DNA of 64,000 nt from Sulfurimicrobium sp963779055. GTDB taxonomy: Bacteria > Pseudomonadota > Gammaproteobacteria > Burkholderiales > Sulfuricellaceae. The stretch is taken from the NCBI GenBank assembly GCA_963779055.1, contig CAVZWN010000005.1, positions 1 to 64,000 on the forward strand. The letters are read 5' to 3'. The position numbers were made by a program, and so were the translations under genes. Within the stretch, counting starts at the first letter, position 1. Every line of letters starts with the position of its first letter. This document shows, piece after piece, positions 20,097-29,544 of this stretch. A model generated the notes under the pieces. The model was given only the letters and a program-made list of their open reading frames with translations. It was not told the origin of the DNA and searched no databases.

Positions 20097-22018
20097 GCTG
20101 CGGCCCCTCCTTTCTTGCGCGAGGTACGATAACGCCGGTCCGTGATCGCCATGAAACCGCCCAGCGCCATCAGCACCGAACCGATCCAGATCCACACCAC
20201 AAACGGCTTGTGGAACAGGCGCACGCTCCAGGCACCGCCATCCAGACGCTCACCGAGCGCGGTATAGAGATCGCGCGTAAAGCCGTAATCGATTGCCGAT
20301 TCGGTGAAAGGCATGCCGGAAGCCACGTAAATGCGTTTTTCCGGATGCAGGGTGGAGACTGGCTTGCCATTCTGGCTCACCTCAAGCGTACCGCGCGCAC
20401 CCGTGTAATTCGGGCCGGTAATATCTTTCACCCCGTCGAAACGGAAGGTGTAACCCTGCACCGTAACCGTTTCGCCCACCGCCATGCGCATGTTGCGCTC
20501 GGTCTGGTAGTTCGACACCATGGACACGCCAATGACTGTCACCGCCACGCCCAGATGGGCCAGGTGCATGCCGTAAAAGTTTGCCGACCAGCCTGCACTG
20601 GTGCGCATCCGGGCACGCACGCTGATGCTCACGGTCACGACGATCCACAGCGCCAGCAGAATCCCCAGGGAAACCAGCGGCTGCCACTCTCCATAGGCGA
20701 ACGGCAACAGCAATGCCACCAGGACGCTGCCGCCGAAGCCCCATTTCAGGCGGTGGGCGAGTTCAGGCACATTCACCTGCTTCCAGCGCGTCAGCGGCCC
20801 GACGCCAGCGAGAAAAATCAGCGGGGTCACCAGAGGGATGAATACGGAATTGAAATAAGGCGGCCCGACCGATATCTTGCCCAGCCCCAACGCATCGAGG
20901 AACAGCGGGTAGAGCGTACCCAGCAGCACCGAGCCGGTCGCCGTCAGGAGCAGGATGTTGTTCACCATCAGGAACGATTCACGCGAAATCAACGCGAAGC
21001 GCCCGCCCAGGCCGACCTTGGAAGCACGCATGGCGAACAGCAGCAGCGAGCTGCCGATTACCGTGGCGAGGAAAATCAGGATGAACAGACCGCGGGTCGG
21101 GTCGGTAGCAAAGGAGTGTACCGAGGACAGCACGCCGGAACGCACCAGGAAAGTGCCGAGCAGGCTCAGTGAAAATGCCCCGATGGCCAGAAACACCGTC
21201 CATGCCTTGAAGCTGCCACGCTTCTCCGTCACGGCCAGGGAATGGATCAGTGCTGTGCCCACCAGCCAGGGCATCAGCGAAGCATTCTCCACCGGGTCCC
21301 AGAACCACCAGCCGCCCCAGCCCAGCTCGTAATAAGCCCACCAGCTGCCCATCATGATGCCGATGGTCAGGAACGCCCATGCCGCCGTGGTCCAGGGACG
21401 CGACCAGCGCGCCCAGCTGGCATCCAGCTTGCCGGACAGCAGAGCTGCCAGTGCAAAGGCAAAGGCCACGGAAAATCCGACATAGCCCATGTACAGAATC
21501 GGCGGGTGCACCACCATGCCCGGGTCCTGCAGCAAGGGGTTGAGATCGGAACCGTCCATGGCCATGGGCATGCGCAGGAATGGATTGGAAGTTGCCAGCA
21601 TGAACAGCAGGAAGCCGAAACTGACCAGCCCCATCACGCCAACCACCCGCGCCACCATATCATCCGGCAGATGGCGGCTGAACAGTGTCACGGCCACAGT
21701 CCACATGGCGAGAATAAAGGTCCACAGCAGCATCGACCCCTCATGGGAACCCCAGGTGGCGGTGAAGCGGTAAACCTCAGGGAGGCGGGAATGGGAGTTG
21801 CGGGTCACGTTCACAACCGAAAAATCGCCAACCAGAAACGAATAAGCCAGGGCGCCAAAGGCAATGGCGACAAACAGAAACTGGGCGTGAGCGGCCGGTC
21901 TGGCGACCGCCATCCACGCCGGATTGTTACGCGCGGCACCCGCCAGCGGCAGAACCCCTTGTACAAGCGCAATCAGCAGCGCCAGGATTAATGCAAAATG
22001 GCCGAGTTCTGGAATCAT
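20093..22018 (-). CDS. ccmF: Heme lyase subunit CcmF
   Basis: A 641-residue polytopic membrane protein of the heme handling family. The WWD domain reads GWGGWWFWDPVENASLMPWL (~232-251), flanked by conserved histidines (HEGSMLLW, HPPILYMGYVG, HSLAVTEKRGSF). CcmF joins heme from holo-CcmE to apocytochrome c with CcmH and CcmI. Length and topology match the family. It overlaps ccmE and ccmG by 4 bases. Confidence 0.97.
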   Translation of the reverse strand: MIPELGHFALILALLIALVQGVLPLAGAARNNPAWMAVARPAAHAQFLFVAIAFGALAYSFLVGDFSVVNVTRNSHSRLPEVYRFTATWGSHEGSMLLWTFILAMWTVAVTLFSRHLPDDMVARVVGVMGLVSFGFLLFMLATSNPFLRMPMAMDGSDLNPLLQDPGMVVHPPILYMGYVGFSVAFAFALAALLSGKLDASWARWSRPWTTAAWAFLTIGIMMGSWWAYYELGWGGWWFWDPVENASLMPWLVGTALIHSLAVTEKRGSFKAWTVFLAIGAFSLSLLGTFLVRSGVLSSVHSFATDPTRGLFILIFLATVIGSSLLLFAMRASKVGLGGRFALISRESFLMVNNILLLTATGSVLLGTLYPLFLDALGLGKISVGPPYFNSVFIPLVTPLIFLAGVGPLTRWKQVNVPELAHRLKWGFGGSVLVALLLPFAYGEWQPLVSLGILLALWIVVTVSISVRARMRTSAGWSANFYGMHLAHLGVAVTVIGVSMVSNYQTERNMRMAVGETVTVQGYTFRFDGVKDITGPNYTGARGTLEVSQNGKPVSTLHPEKRIYVASGMPFTESAIDYGFTRDLYTALGERLDGGAWSVRLFHKPFVVWIWIGSVLMALGGFMAITDRRYRTSRKKGGAAA

Positions 22019-22497
22019 TTTTTACCTTCCTGCGGTGAAACCGGTTCTTGTGGAGTGATTAAGGTTTGCTGGGCTTTTTGCGCCTGTTCCAGCGCGCTGG
22101 CCGCTTCGGGGGGCATGTAATTCTCGTCATGTTTGGCCAGCACCTGCTCGGCCATGAACACACCGCTGTCATTCATGCGGCCTTCCGCGACCACGCCTTT
22201 GCCTTCCTTGAACAGGTCGGGCAGGAGGCCTTTATAGGTCACAGAAACAGTCTGTGCCGTATCGGTAATGCGGAAATGCGCTGTCACGCCGTCCGCTTCC
22301 CGACGCAGGCTGTTTTCCTCGACCAGCCCGCCAATACGGAAAGCACGCTCTTTTGGCGCCTCGCCGTTGACGATCTGGGTCGGGGAGAAGAAAAACACCA
22401 GGTTGCTCTGGAAGGCGTTAAGTACCAGCGCGGCCACAGCCCCCAGTGCCGCCAGCGCCACGGCAATCAGAATGAGCTTTTTATGCCGTGACTTCAT
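22015..22497 (-). CDS. ccmE: Periplasmic heme chaperone CcmE
   Basis: A 160-residue heme chaperone. The N-terminal anchor is LILIAVALAALGAVAALVLNAF; the beta-barrel domain ends in the heme-binding motif VLAKHDENYMPP, in which the His binds heme covalently. It takes heme from CcmC and hands it to CcmF. The ATG at 22497 (MKSRHKK) is chosen over one six codons upstream because it matches the family start. It overlaps ccmD by 17 bases. Confidence 0.95.
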   Translation of the reverse strand: MKSRHKKLILIAVALAALGAVAALVLNAFQSNLVFFFSPTQIVNGEAPKERAFRIGGLVEENSLRREADGVTAHFRITDTAQTVSVTYKGLLPDLFKEGKGVVAEGRMNDSGVFMAEQVLAKHDENYMPPEAASALEQAQKAQQTLITPQEPVSPQEGKK

Positions 22498-22675
22498 TAT
22501 TTTCACTCCTGCCATATTTCACTGCGCGTAGCGCCTGTTTCAGCGCCTGTTGCCGTCGTGCTCTCAAAAGCAGTACCTCCCCGGCGATCAGGGCGGCCGT
22601 CACCGCATATGATCCCCATACATAGAGGGCATATCCCCCCATATGAAAAAATTCGGACCAGCTATTCCAGATCAT
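22481..22675 (-). CDS. ccmD: Heme exporter protein CcmD
   Basis: A 64-residue single-pass protein that binds CcmC-CcmE and aids release of holo-CcmE from the ABC complex. It has the family start WSEFFHMGGYALYVWGSY, one membrane segment and a basic tail (LLLRARRQQALKQALR). The ATG at 22675 overlaps the ccmC stop (ATGA). Confidence 0.92.
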   Translation of the reverse strand: MIWNSWSEFFHMGGYALYVWGSYAVTAALIAGEVLLLRARRQQALKQALRAVKYGRSENNEVTA

Positions 22676-23418
22676 ATTTTTGACTCCAGCAATTGGGCCA
22701 CCCACTGACTGTTTCGTTCACGCTCCAGAATAATACTGCGCACCCGTGACAGCGCCGCCGCGATAGCATACATCCACACGGCGAATGCCATAACCAGCAT
22801 GCCTGTCAGCATAATGGTCGCCATGCTCGGCGCTTTGGTCAAACTCACCGAGGCGCCCTGATGCAGGGTATTCCACCATTTGACGGAAAAATAAATGATC
22901 GGCACGTTGACCACGCCCACCAGAGCGATCAGGGCGCCGGCCCGGTCGGCGCGGCGCGGGTCGTCGATCGCCGCCTGCAGCGCCATGAAGCCAATATAGA
23001 GGAAGAACAGGATCAGTTCCGAAGTCAGACGTGCATCCCACACCCACCATGCGCCCCAGGTCGGCTTGCCCCACAGGGCGCCGGTCCACAAAGCAACGAA
23101 AGTCAGCATGGCTCCGGTCGGCGCCAGTGCGCTTGCCATCATGAACGACAGGCGGGTGTTGAAAGCCAGCCCGAATGCGGCCCAGACAGCCATCACCACG
23201 TAGATAAACATCGACATCCAGGAAGCCGGCACATGGATGAAGATGATGCGATAGGATTCGCTCTGCTGAAAATCGGTGGGCGCGAGAAAAAACCCGATAT
23301 ACAGTCCGGCCACGCAGAGCAGAGCAGCAGCCGCGTAAAACCACGGAATCAGCTTGCCCGCAAGGCTATAGAAAGTCGCCGGAGAAGAGTACTTGTACCA
23401 GTTAACGCTGTTCATCAT
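22672..23418 (-). CDS. ccmC: Heme exporter protein CcmC
   Basis: A 248-residue protein with six membrane segments and the WWD heme-presenting motif WGAWWVWDARLTSELILFF, plus conserved His in IFIHVPASWMSM and LHQGASVSL. It loads heme onto CcmE. It overlaps ccmB and ccmD by 4 bases. Confidence 0.96.
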   Translation of the reverse strand: MMNSVNWYKYSSPATFYSLAGKLIPWFYAAAALLCVAGLYIGFFLAPTDFQQSESYRIIFIHVPASWMSMFIYVVMAVWAAFGLAFNTRLSFMMASALAPTGAMLTFVALWTGALWGKPTWGAWWVWDARLTSELILFFLYIGFMALQAAIDDPRRADRAGALIALVGVVNVPIIYFSVKWWNTLHQGASVSLTKAPSMATIMLTGMLVMAFAVWMYAIAAALSRVRSIILERERNSQWVAQLLESKI

Positions 23419-24089
23419 TCAATTGAAATCCGCAATGCCGCCGCCACCGCCCAAGGCGTCAGCATGAAGGCCAAAATCAAAATCCCACCCAGCAACGACA
23501 GGTGCGCTTCCGCGCCCAGACCCGACATTGCACCATCCACCGCACCGGCACCAAAAATCAGCACCGGGATATAAAGCGGCAGCACCAGCAGTGACACCAG
23601 CACCCCTCCGCCACGCAAACCCAGCGTCAGGGCCGCGCCGATGGCGCCGATCAGGGACAGCACCGGCGTGCCGAGCAAAAGCGAAATCATCAGCACGCCT
23701 AGCGCCTCGCTCGACAGACCGAACTGGATTCCCAGCACCGGGGCCACGAGGATCAGCGGCACGCCGCTCACCAGCCAGTGCGCCAGAATTTTACCGGTGA
23801 TCCAGACCACAGGCGGCGTCGGCGTCAGAACCAGCTGCTCCAGCGTACCGTCGGCGTGATCACTGGCGAACAGGCGGCCCAGAGATAGCATCGCAGCCAG
23901 CAGCGCCGACACCCAGACCACACCGCCACCCATCTGGCGCAGCAACTGGGTGTCAGGCCCCACACCGAGCGGGAACAGACTGGCAACGATCACGAAAAAA
24001 AACAGCACGGTAAGCACATCACCGCGCCGCCTCATGGCCAGCATCAATTCGCGCTGCAGCAAAACAAAGACGACTTGCAGCATATTCAT
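23415..24089 (-). CDS. ccmB: Heme exporter ABC permease CcmB
   Basis: A 224-residue permease with about six membrane segments and the family motif FASDHADGTLEQLVL. With CcmA it forms the ABC complex that uses ATP to release holo-CcmE. It overlaps ccmA and ccmC by 4 bases. Confidence 0.95.
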   Translation of the reverse strand: MNMLQVVFVLLQRELMLAMRRRGDVLTVLFFFVIVASLFPLGVGPDTQLLRQMGGGVVWVSALLAAMLSLGRLFASDHADGTLEQLVLTPTPPVVWITGKILAHWLVSGVPLILVAPVLGIQFGLSSEALGVLMISLLLGTPVLSLIGAIGAALTLGLRGGGVLVSLLVLPLYIPVLIFGAGAVDGAMSGLGAEAHLSLLGGILILAFMLTPWAVAAALRISIE

Positions 24090-24703
24090 GGCGTCAACTT
24101 TAAAATTCTGGGCTCAACACCCGGAATCGCGACCGCCTGGTGTGTCGTCAGCAACACCATGCCGCCCCGCTGCAAATGTTCGCCAAGCAGCGACTGAACC
24201 AGTTGCAACGCGGCCTGATCAAGCGCCGTCAGCGGCTCGTCCAGAATCCACAACCTGGCCTTGACCAGCAGCATGCGGGCCAGCCCCACGCGCCTGCGCT
24301 GCCCTTGGGACAGCGACTTTGCCGGAAGGTTCAGGCAATGGCCCAGTCCAAGGTGACCGAGCGCGCCTTCAACCTCATCACGCCCCAGGGAGACACCAGC
24401 CAGCCGGCAGGAAAAATCGAGATTCTCGAAAGCAGTCAGATCCTCCTTGACCGCCGGAGCATGGCCGAAATAGGCCATCTCGGCATGATAGCTTTCGCGC
24501 GCCTCGCCAATTTTCTCGCCGCGCCACAGAATATCGCCGAATTCCGGCGCCATCAAGCCGCATACCATGCGCAACAGGCTGGTTTTGCCACTGCCGTTGG
24601 CACCCTGCACCAGCAGCAATTCACCGTCATTGAGAGTGAAATTGAGGTGACTGAACAGTGTCCGCTCGCCCCGAACACAGGCGAGGTCTTTCCCTTCCAG
24701 CAT
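24086..24703 (-). CDS. ccmA: Heme exporter ATP-binding protein CcmA
   Basis: A 205-residue ABC ATPase and first gene of the ccm operon. Walker A is GANGSGKTSLL, the signature is LSQGQRRRVGLARM and Walker B is LWILDEPLTALD. It drives release of holo-CcmE with CcmB. The ATG at 24703 is chosen over a TTG one codon upstream. A strong hairpin lies 26 bases upstream in the likely leader. Confidence 0.95.
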   Translation of the reverse strand: MLEGKDLACVRGERTLFSHLNFTLNDGELLLVQGANGSGKTSLLRMVCGLMAPEFGDILWRGEKIGEARESYHAEMAYFGHAPAVKEDLTAFENLDFSCRLAGVSLGRDEVEGALGHLGLGHCLNLPAKSLSQGQRRRVGLARMLLVKARLWILDEPLTALDQAALQLVQSLLGEHLQRGGMVLLTTHQAVAIPGVEPRILKLTP

Positions 24704-24728
24704 CAAATAAGCGCCCTAATCCCGAACC

Positions 24729-24755
24729 GACGGCCTGCCAGGCAGGCAGGCCGTC
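24729..24755. repeat. Perfect 11-bp hairpin upstream of ccmA
   Basis: GACGGCCTGCC and its reverse complement are separated by five bases. On the transcribed strand no T-run follows, so it is not a standard terminator. It may be a leader structure or a small intergenic palindrome. Confidence 0.6.
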
Positions 24756-24863
24756 AAAAATAAAGGGGCAATTGTACTGGATAAAGACCGAAACTGTGCC
24801 CCCTAAACTATCAGGCACTCATAAAATTTATCAAGGCAGAATTAAAACTGATGCCCAGACGAT

Positions 24864-25412
24864 TTAAGCCGCCTTTTCAAGCTCTTTGAGTATCGCGAGC
24901 ACCAGCCCCTTGCCCTGGGCCTCCATGCCTTTGGTCAGCAGGTCAGCATCGCGCTCGCCGTTCACCAGGCGGCGCATGATACCCCCCAGACGAGCCATGT
25001 CGCCGCCTGCGCCGCTCATCTGCTCGGCCATGCCGGCCAGCAATTGCAAGGCCTGGGCATCGCCGCTGGCAGAGGCCCTGATCATTGCCGCCAGCCCCGG
25101 CGCAGCCGCACCCGCATCTGCCCTGGCCTGCGGATCGGGCAAGCTGGCCGGATTCCTGATGCCTTCCAGAATCGCCGCGACGATAATCTGGTCTTCTTCA
25201 TCCAGGCCATTCAGCAGGCTCAGTTCGCGCTTGCCATTGAGGATCTGACGCACCGCTTTCATCAGCGCGACCCAGCCGTTTTCCTCTGACGCCTTGATGA
25301 ACGGCGTCAACGAGGGGATCAGATCGCGCTGGTGGCATGCCATCACCACGCGGTGAATCAATGCGGCATGGACTTGCAGGACTTGCAGGTTTTTTTCAGG
25401 CAGGCTGGTCAC
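24864..25412 (-). CDS. Conserved hypothetical protein, cotranscribed with hslR-hslO
   Basis: A 182-residue soluble, mostly helical protein with no signal peptide, cysteine cluster or catalytic motif I recognise. Segments such as LNGLDEEDQIIVAAILEGIRN and MRRLVNGERDADLLTKGMEA repeat a leucine/acidic pattern, suggesting helical bundles. It begins one base after the hslR stop, so it is in the hslO-hslR unit and may share a stress-related context (inference). Confidence 0.65.
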   Translation of the reverse strand: MTSLPEKNLQVLQVHAALIHRVVMACHQRDLIPSLTPFIKASEENGWVALMKAVRQILNGKRELSLLNGLDEEDQIIVAAILEGIRNPASLPDPQARADAGAAAPGLAAMIRASASGDAQALQLLAGMAEQMSGAGGDMARLGGIMRRLVNGERDADLLTKGMEAQGKGLVLAILKELEKAA

Positions 25413-25413
25413 T

Positions 25414-25797
25414 TCAGTGTCCTTCGGTAAAACGGATGATATGACGGCGGTCCCGCTTGGTAGGGCGCCCCTTGTGCTCGAAAGTGGGCTCGACTCTTAA
25501 CTGCTCTTTGAGGACTGCGCGCGCCGCTACACTTTCAGGCGTTTCCTCATACAGCAGAGCCGCCTCACTGGCTGGCCCGCGGCGCTCCGACAGGGCACGC
25601 ACCAGAACCGTGAGTTCATAGGGCCCCTGGCGAATGCGCAACTCGTCACTGATATGCACGGCACGAGCAGGTTTGATGCGCTCGCCATTGCAATACACCT
25701 TGCCGCCATCCACTGCCTGCGAAGCCAGCGAGCGCGTCTTGAAAAAACGTGCCGCCCACAGCCATTTGTCGATACGGACCCGGCCCTCTGTAGCCAT
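25414..25797 (-). CDS. hslR: S4-domain RNA-binding heat shock protein 15
   Basis: A 127-residue S4-fold protein. The S4 motif is visible (RIDKWLWAARFFKTRSLASQ, then GGKVYCNGERIKPARAV). In E. coli Hsp15 rescues stalled 50S subunits still carrying nascent chains. The C-terminus is basic (GRPTKRDRRHIIRF). The ATG at 25797 is chosen; a TTG at 25806 would overlap the hslO stop. Pairing with hslO is the usual arrangement. Confidence 0.93.
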   Translation of the reverse strand: MATEGRVRIDKWLWAARFFKTRSLASQAVDGGKVYCNGERIKPARAVHISDELRIRQGPYELTVLVRALSERRGPASEAALLYEETPESVAARAVLKEQLRVEPTFEHKGRPTKRDRRHIIRFTEGH

Positions 25798-25802
25798 TGC
25801 GT

Positions 25803-26714
25803 TCAATGCAGGCTTTTTGGCACTTGCGTAGCCACTTCCGAGGCAAATACCTGTTCCACGTCAACTTTGTCGAACGCATAGTGCTTATTGCAGAACTCGC
25901 AGTCCACTTCAATCGAATCATGCTGCTCCAGCAGGCTCCGCACCTCGTCATACCCAATCATGCGCAACATTCCCGCCACACGTTCGTGCGAACAGGGGCA
26001 ATAAAAACCGACAGCTTGCGGGTCGAACAAGCGGATATCTTCTTCATGGTAAAGACGATGAATAATTTGCCGCGCCGGCAGGCCGAGCAATTCCTTGCGT
26101 GTCAGGGTAGAAGCAAAATGCACGGCGCGCTGCCAGGCCTCCTGGTCCATTTCCTCGTGATCCCCGCCCGGCATTTTCTGCAACAGCACCCCGGCTGTCT
26201 GCTTATCATCTGCAGCCAGCCAGAAACGGGTATCCAGCTGCTCGGACCGTGACATATAGTCTTCCAGCGCATCCGCCACGGACAGCCCAGTCAGGGCAAC
26301 GATGCCCTGATAAGTCTTGCGCCCGTCGCGCGGATCAATGGTAATCACAAAGCGCCCCTCGCCGATCAGCTCTGCCAGCGTGTCGCCCGACAGATCTCCA
26401 TCCCAGTGCGCCATCGCGCGCATGGTCAGATCGCTCATGCATTCGACTACCAGCAGCCTGACCGCACCTTCCCCCTGCATCTGCAGAATGATCGAGCCGG
26501 AGAACTTGAGAGAAGCCGCCATCAGGGCAGCCGCTGCCATCAACTCCCCCAGCAGGTTGCGCAACGGCGGCGGATAATCACGCCGCTCCAGCACTGCCTG
26601 CCAGGTCGCATCCAGGCGGACGATTTCGCCACGCACAGCTGCGTGCTCGAACATGAATCGTTGCAAACTATCCCGGTTTTCCAAGTCAACTTCCAAGGCT
26701 GAAATAACCGCCAT
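25803..26714 (-). CDS. hslO: Redox-regulated chaperone Hsp33
   Basis: A 303-residue cytosolic holdase activated by oxidation. The zinc-binding cysteines are present near the C-terminus as CPCSHERV and DCEFCNKHYAFD, the CXC and CXXC pairs that form disulfides on activation. The N-terminal substrate-binding domain has the family stretch LRNLLGELMAAAALMAASLKF. An AGGA ribosome site precedes the ATG. The tRNA-Lys gene is divergent from it. Confidence 0.96.
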   Translation of the reverse strand: MAVISALEVDLENRDSLQRFMFEHAAVRGEIVRLDATWQAVLERRDYPPPLRNLLGELMAAAALMAASLKFSGSIILQMQGEGAVRLLVVECMSDLTMRAMAHWDGDLSGDTLAELIGEGRFVITIDPRDGRKTYQGIVALTGLSVADALEDYMSRSEQLDTRFWLAADDKQTAGVLLQKMPGGDHEEMDQEAWQRAVHFASTLTRKELLGLPARQIIHRLYHEEDIRLFDPQAVGFYCPCSHERVAGMLRMIGYDEVRSLLEQHDSIEVDCEFCNKHYAFDKVDVEQVFASEVATQVPKSLH

Positions 26715-26728
26715 ATTCTACATCCTGA

Positions 26729-26756
26729 TTGACAAGGGTGATAAATAAAGTAAAAT
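26729..26756 (+). promoter_or_regulatory. Sigma-70 promoter of tRNA-Lys
   Basis: A perfect TTGACA (26729-26734) and TAAAAT (26751-26756) are separated by 16 bases. The tRNA starts 14 bases after the -10 box. Confidence 0.7.
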
Positions 26757-26770
26757 GCCGACTCTCGTTT

Positions 26771-26846
26771 GGGACGTTAGCTCAGCCGGTAGAGCAGCGG
26801 ACTTTTAATCCGTTGGTCGGCAGTTCGAACCTGCCACGTCCTACCA
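26771..26846 (+). tRNA. tRNA-Lys (anticodon TTT)
   Basis: A 76-base cloverleaf with encoded CCA. The acceptor stem is GGGACGT/ACGTCCT; the anticodon loop is CTTTTAA; the T-loop is GTTCGAAC. The D-arm reads GCTCAGCCGGTAGAGC. Confidence 0.98.
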
Positions 26847-26855
26847 AAAACAAAG

Positions 26856-26887
26856 CAAAGGGTCAGCCATCATGAGCTGGCCCTTTG
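26856..26887 (+). terminator. Terminator after tRNA-Lys
   Basis: An 11-bp stem with one G-U pair (AAAGGGTCAGC / GCTGGCCCTTT) lies ten bases after the tRNA, ending in TTTG. Confidence 0.6.
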
Positions 26888-26926
26888 TCGTTTCCGGGCA
26901 ATGCTGAATTGCTTCAGGCTGGCCTC

Positions 26927-28129
26927 ATGAATTTCGATGTCATCATTATTGGTGCCGGAGCCGCCGGCATGATGTGTGCCGCGACAGCCGGCAGGCGAGG
27001 CCGCCGTGTGCTGCTGCTGGATCACGCAGCAAAGGTTGGCGAGCGAATTCGCATTTCAGGCGGCGGGCGATGCAACTTCACCAATCGTAATGTCAGTGCG
27101 GAAAACTATCTCTCGCAGAATCCGCACTTCTGCCGCTCCGCGCTCTCCCGCTTCACGCAGCACCATTTCATCGCCATGGTCGAACAGCGCCGCATTCCCT
27201 ATCACGAGCGTGAGCACGGACAGTTGTTTTGCGACGAGTCGGCACAGGATATTATCGCCATGCTCAGGGATGCTTGCGATGATGCTGCCGTTCAGTGGGC
27301 GCAGGAATGCAGCGTCAAAACAATTGAGAAAATGCCTGATGGACAGGATACGCGCTTCAGACTGACGACCAGCCGCGGCATTTTTCGCTGCCAGTCACTG
27401 GTCATCGCCAGCGGTGGTCTTGCGGCCCCTCAGATCGGCGCCAGCCCCGTCGGCTACAGGATCGCCGAGCAGTTCGGCCTGCACGTGCTTGCCCCCAAGC
27501 CCGCCCTGGTTCCACTGGCGCTGGCGCCGGAAACACTGACGCCTCTCAAGCCGCTTGCCGGCTCCACGCTGGATGCGGGCAGCCATTGCAATGGGGCTTC
27601 ATTCCGGGAAAACGTGCTGATCACGCATCGCGGCCTTTCCGGGCCAGCCATCCTGCAGATATCGAGCTACTGGCAGATGCAGGAGTATGGCAGCCAGAAA
27701 AAACAGCCGCTTGAAATCGATCTCATGCCCGGCCTCGATGTCGCAGCCTGGCTCGCCGAACACCGCCGCAGCAAGCTTACACTTCCCAACCTCATGGCAG
27801 AGTATCTGCCACGGCGTTTTGCGCACGAATGGTGCACGCTTCATGCCTGGGATAAGCCTGTCAACGAATGCTCCAACCGGGAAATTGAAGCCATCACGCA
27901 TGCCATCAAAGGCTGGGAACTGATGCCCTCTGGCACGCTGGGCTATACCAAGGCAGAGGTCACTCTGGGCGGGGTGGATACCCGGGAGCTCTCCTCCAAG
28001 ACCATGGAAGCGAAGACAGTGCCGGGGCTTTTTTTCATCGGTGAAGTGGTGGACGTCACCGGCTGGCTGGGCGGTTACAATTTCCAGTGGGCATGGTCGT
28101 CCGGTTGGGTAGCCGGTCAGTCCGCCTGA
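26927..28129 (+). CDS. YhiN/HI0933-like FAD-dependent oxidoreductase
   Basis: A 400-residue flavoprotein of the HI0933/YhiN family. FAD binding is shown by VIIIGAGAAGMMCA at the N-terminus, the family signature RISGGGRCNFTN (~45-56), and the C-terminal GLFFIGEVVDVTGWLGGYNFQWAW. Members are annotated as NAD(P)/FAD-dependent oxidoreductases with no proven substrate. The ATG at 26927 gives the family start MNFDVIIIG; an upstream ATG would overlap the tRNA terminator. Its 3' end overlaps the convergent amiC by 13 bases. Confidence 0.9.
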   Translation: MNFDVIIIGAGAAGMMCAATAGRRGRRVLLLDHAAKVGERIRISGGGRCNFTNRNVSAENYLSQNPHFCRSALSRFTQHHFIAMVEQRRIPYHEREHGQLFCDESAQDIIAMLRDACDDAAVQWAQECSVKTIEKMPDGQDTRFRLTTSRGIFRCQSLVIASGGLAAPQIGASPVGYRIAEQFGLHVLAPKPALVPLALAPETLTPLKPLAGSTLDAGSHCNGASFRENVLITHRGLSGPAILQISSYWQMQEYGSQKKQPLEIDLMPGLDVAAWLAEHRRSKLTLPNLMAEYLPRRFAHEWCTLHAWDKPVNECSNREIEAITHAIKGWELMPSGTLGYTKAEVTLGGVDTRELSSKTMEAKTVPGLFFIGEVVDVTGWLGGYNFQWAWSSGWVAGQSA

Positions 28130-29544
28130 GCCAGCCTCGACTTGGCCAGCGGCGGGTTCTTTGCGAAATAACTGCGGATACCGGAGAGGATGGCTTTGGC
28201 CATTTTATCCTGATAAGCGTCATCATTAAGACGGCGCTCCTCTTCGGGGTTGGAGATGAATGCGGTTTCCACCAGGATGGAGGGAATATCCGGTGACTTG
28301 AGAACCGCGAACCCAGCCTGTTCCACCGCGCCCTTGTGCAGTGCATTGATGCCGCCCAGCTCGCCCAGTACCGCCTTGCCCAGTTTCAGGCTGTCGTTGA
28401 TGGTCGCGGTCTGCGAAAGGTCAAGCAGGGTACGCGCCAGATAGGGGTCTTTCACATCCAGATTCACACCACCGATCAGATCTGCGTCATTCTCTTTCTT
28501 TGCCAGCCAGCGCGCCGCCGCCGAGGTGGCACCGTTTTCTGAAAGCGCATAGACGGACGAGCCACGCGCTTCAGGGCGGGTAAAGGCATCGGCATGAATC
28601 GACACGAACAGGTCCGCGCTGACCTTACGCGCCTTGACCACCCGGCTATTGAGCGGGATGAAATAATCGCCGTCACGGATCAGCACGCCGCGCATATTCG
28701 GCTCATCGTCCACAATTGCCTTGAGCCGCCTGGCAATCGAAAGCGTCACATCCTTTTCATTTGTCCCCCGCGCCCCGCGCGCACCCGGATCTTCACCGCC
28801 ATGTCCGGCGTCAATGGCAATCGTAACAAGCCGGGTGACCTGAAGTTCAGATTTGCGTTTTTCTGCCTTGGAAGGCTTGCCAGCATTATCTTTTCTGCCC
28901 TCCTGCATGACGGTTTTCGCCTGCTCTGCCACTTCAGGAAGAGGCAGGGAAACTGCAGGCACGGACTGCGTGGCCACTTTCTCATTCTCCTGAGTCTCCT
29001 CGCCCATGCCGCCCGCCGCCTGGCGCGGCGAGTTCACGAGGGCCATCAGCGGGTCCACCGCTTGCAGCGGATAAATATCGACGACCAGGCGATCGCCATA
29101 CTCGCCTATCGGGGCAAGCGTAAATACAGATGGATTGATTTCGGTTTTGAGGTCCAGTACCACACGAACCACATTGGGTTTGAAACGGCCTACGCGCACC
29201 AGCTTGATATAGGGGTCGGACTCCCCGATCTTAGCCGACAGGCCGGTGAGAACATCATTGGGCTCGACCCCTTCAAGATCGAGCACCAGACGCTCGGGGT
29301 TCTTGATGGAGGAAAATGAAAACTTGACGGGCCGGGAAAGTTCCAGCGTGATGCGCGTATATTCTGCGGCTGGCCAGACCCGCGAGGCAGTAACCACAGT
29401 CGCTGCATTGGCGGCATTCACCGCCAGCAATGCGAACAGCACCGTCAGCCACAATGCGCCCAGACCGAGCAGCGCAAACAGGCTGCGGCCGGAAGGTATC
29501 AGCGCATTCAGATCGCGTTCATGTCCTGAAGCCGGTTTAAACAT
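28117..29544 (-). CDS. amiC: N-acetylmuramoyl-L-alanine amidase (AmiC type)
   Basis: A 475-residue periplasmic amidase that splits septal peptidoglycan. The start has a long signal segment (LFALLGLGALWLTVLFALLAV), then an AMIN targeting domain (~50-155), a low-complexity linker (~170-235), and the Amidase_3 zinc domain with IAIDAGHGGEDPGA, the Glu of TNEKDVTLSIA, FVSIHADAF and ILVETAFISNPEEE. Such enzymes are activated by EnvC/NlpD at the divisome. Its start overlaps tsaE by 37 bases, so the two are translationally coupled. Confidence 0.93.
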   Translation of the reverse strand: MFKPASGHERDLNALIPSGRSLFALLGLGALWLTVLFALLAVNAANAATVVTASRVWPAAEYTRITLELSRPVKFSFSSIKNPERLVLDLEGVEPNDVLTGLSAKIGESDPYIKLVRVGRFKPNVVRVVLDLKTEINPSVFTLAPIGEYGDRLVVDIYPLQAVDPLMALVNSPRQAAGGMGEETQENEKVATQSVPAVSLPLPEVAEQAKTVMQEGRKDNAGKPSKAEKRKSELQVTRLVTIAIDAGHGGEDPGARGARGTNEKDVTLSIARRLKAIVDDEPNMRGVLIRDGDYFIPLNSRVVKARKVSADLFVSIHADAFTRPEARGSSVYALSENGATSAAARWLAKKENDADLIGGVNLDVKDPYLARTLLDLSQTATINDSLKLGKAVLGELGGINALHKGAVEQAGFAVLKSPDIPSILVETAFISNPEEERRLNDDAYQDKMAKAILSGIRSYFAKNPPLAKSRLAQAD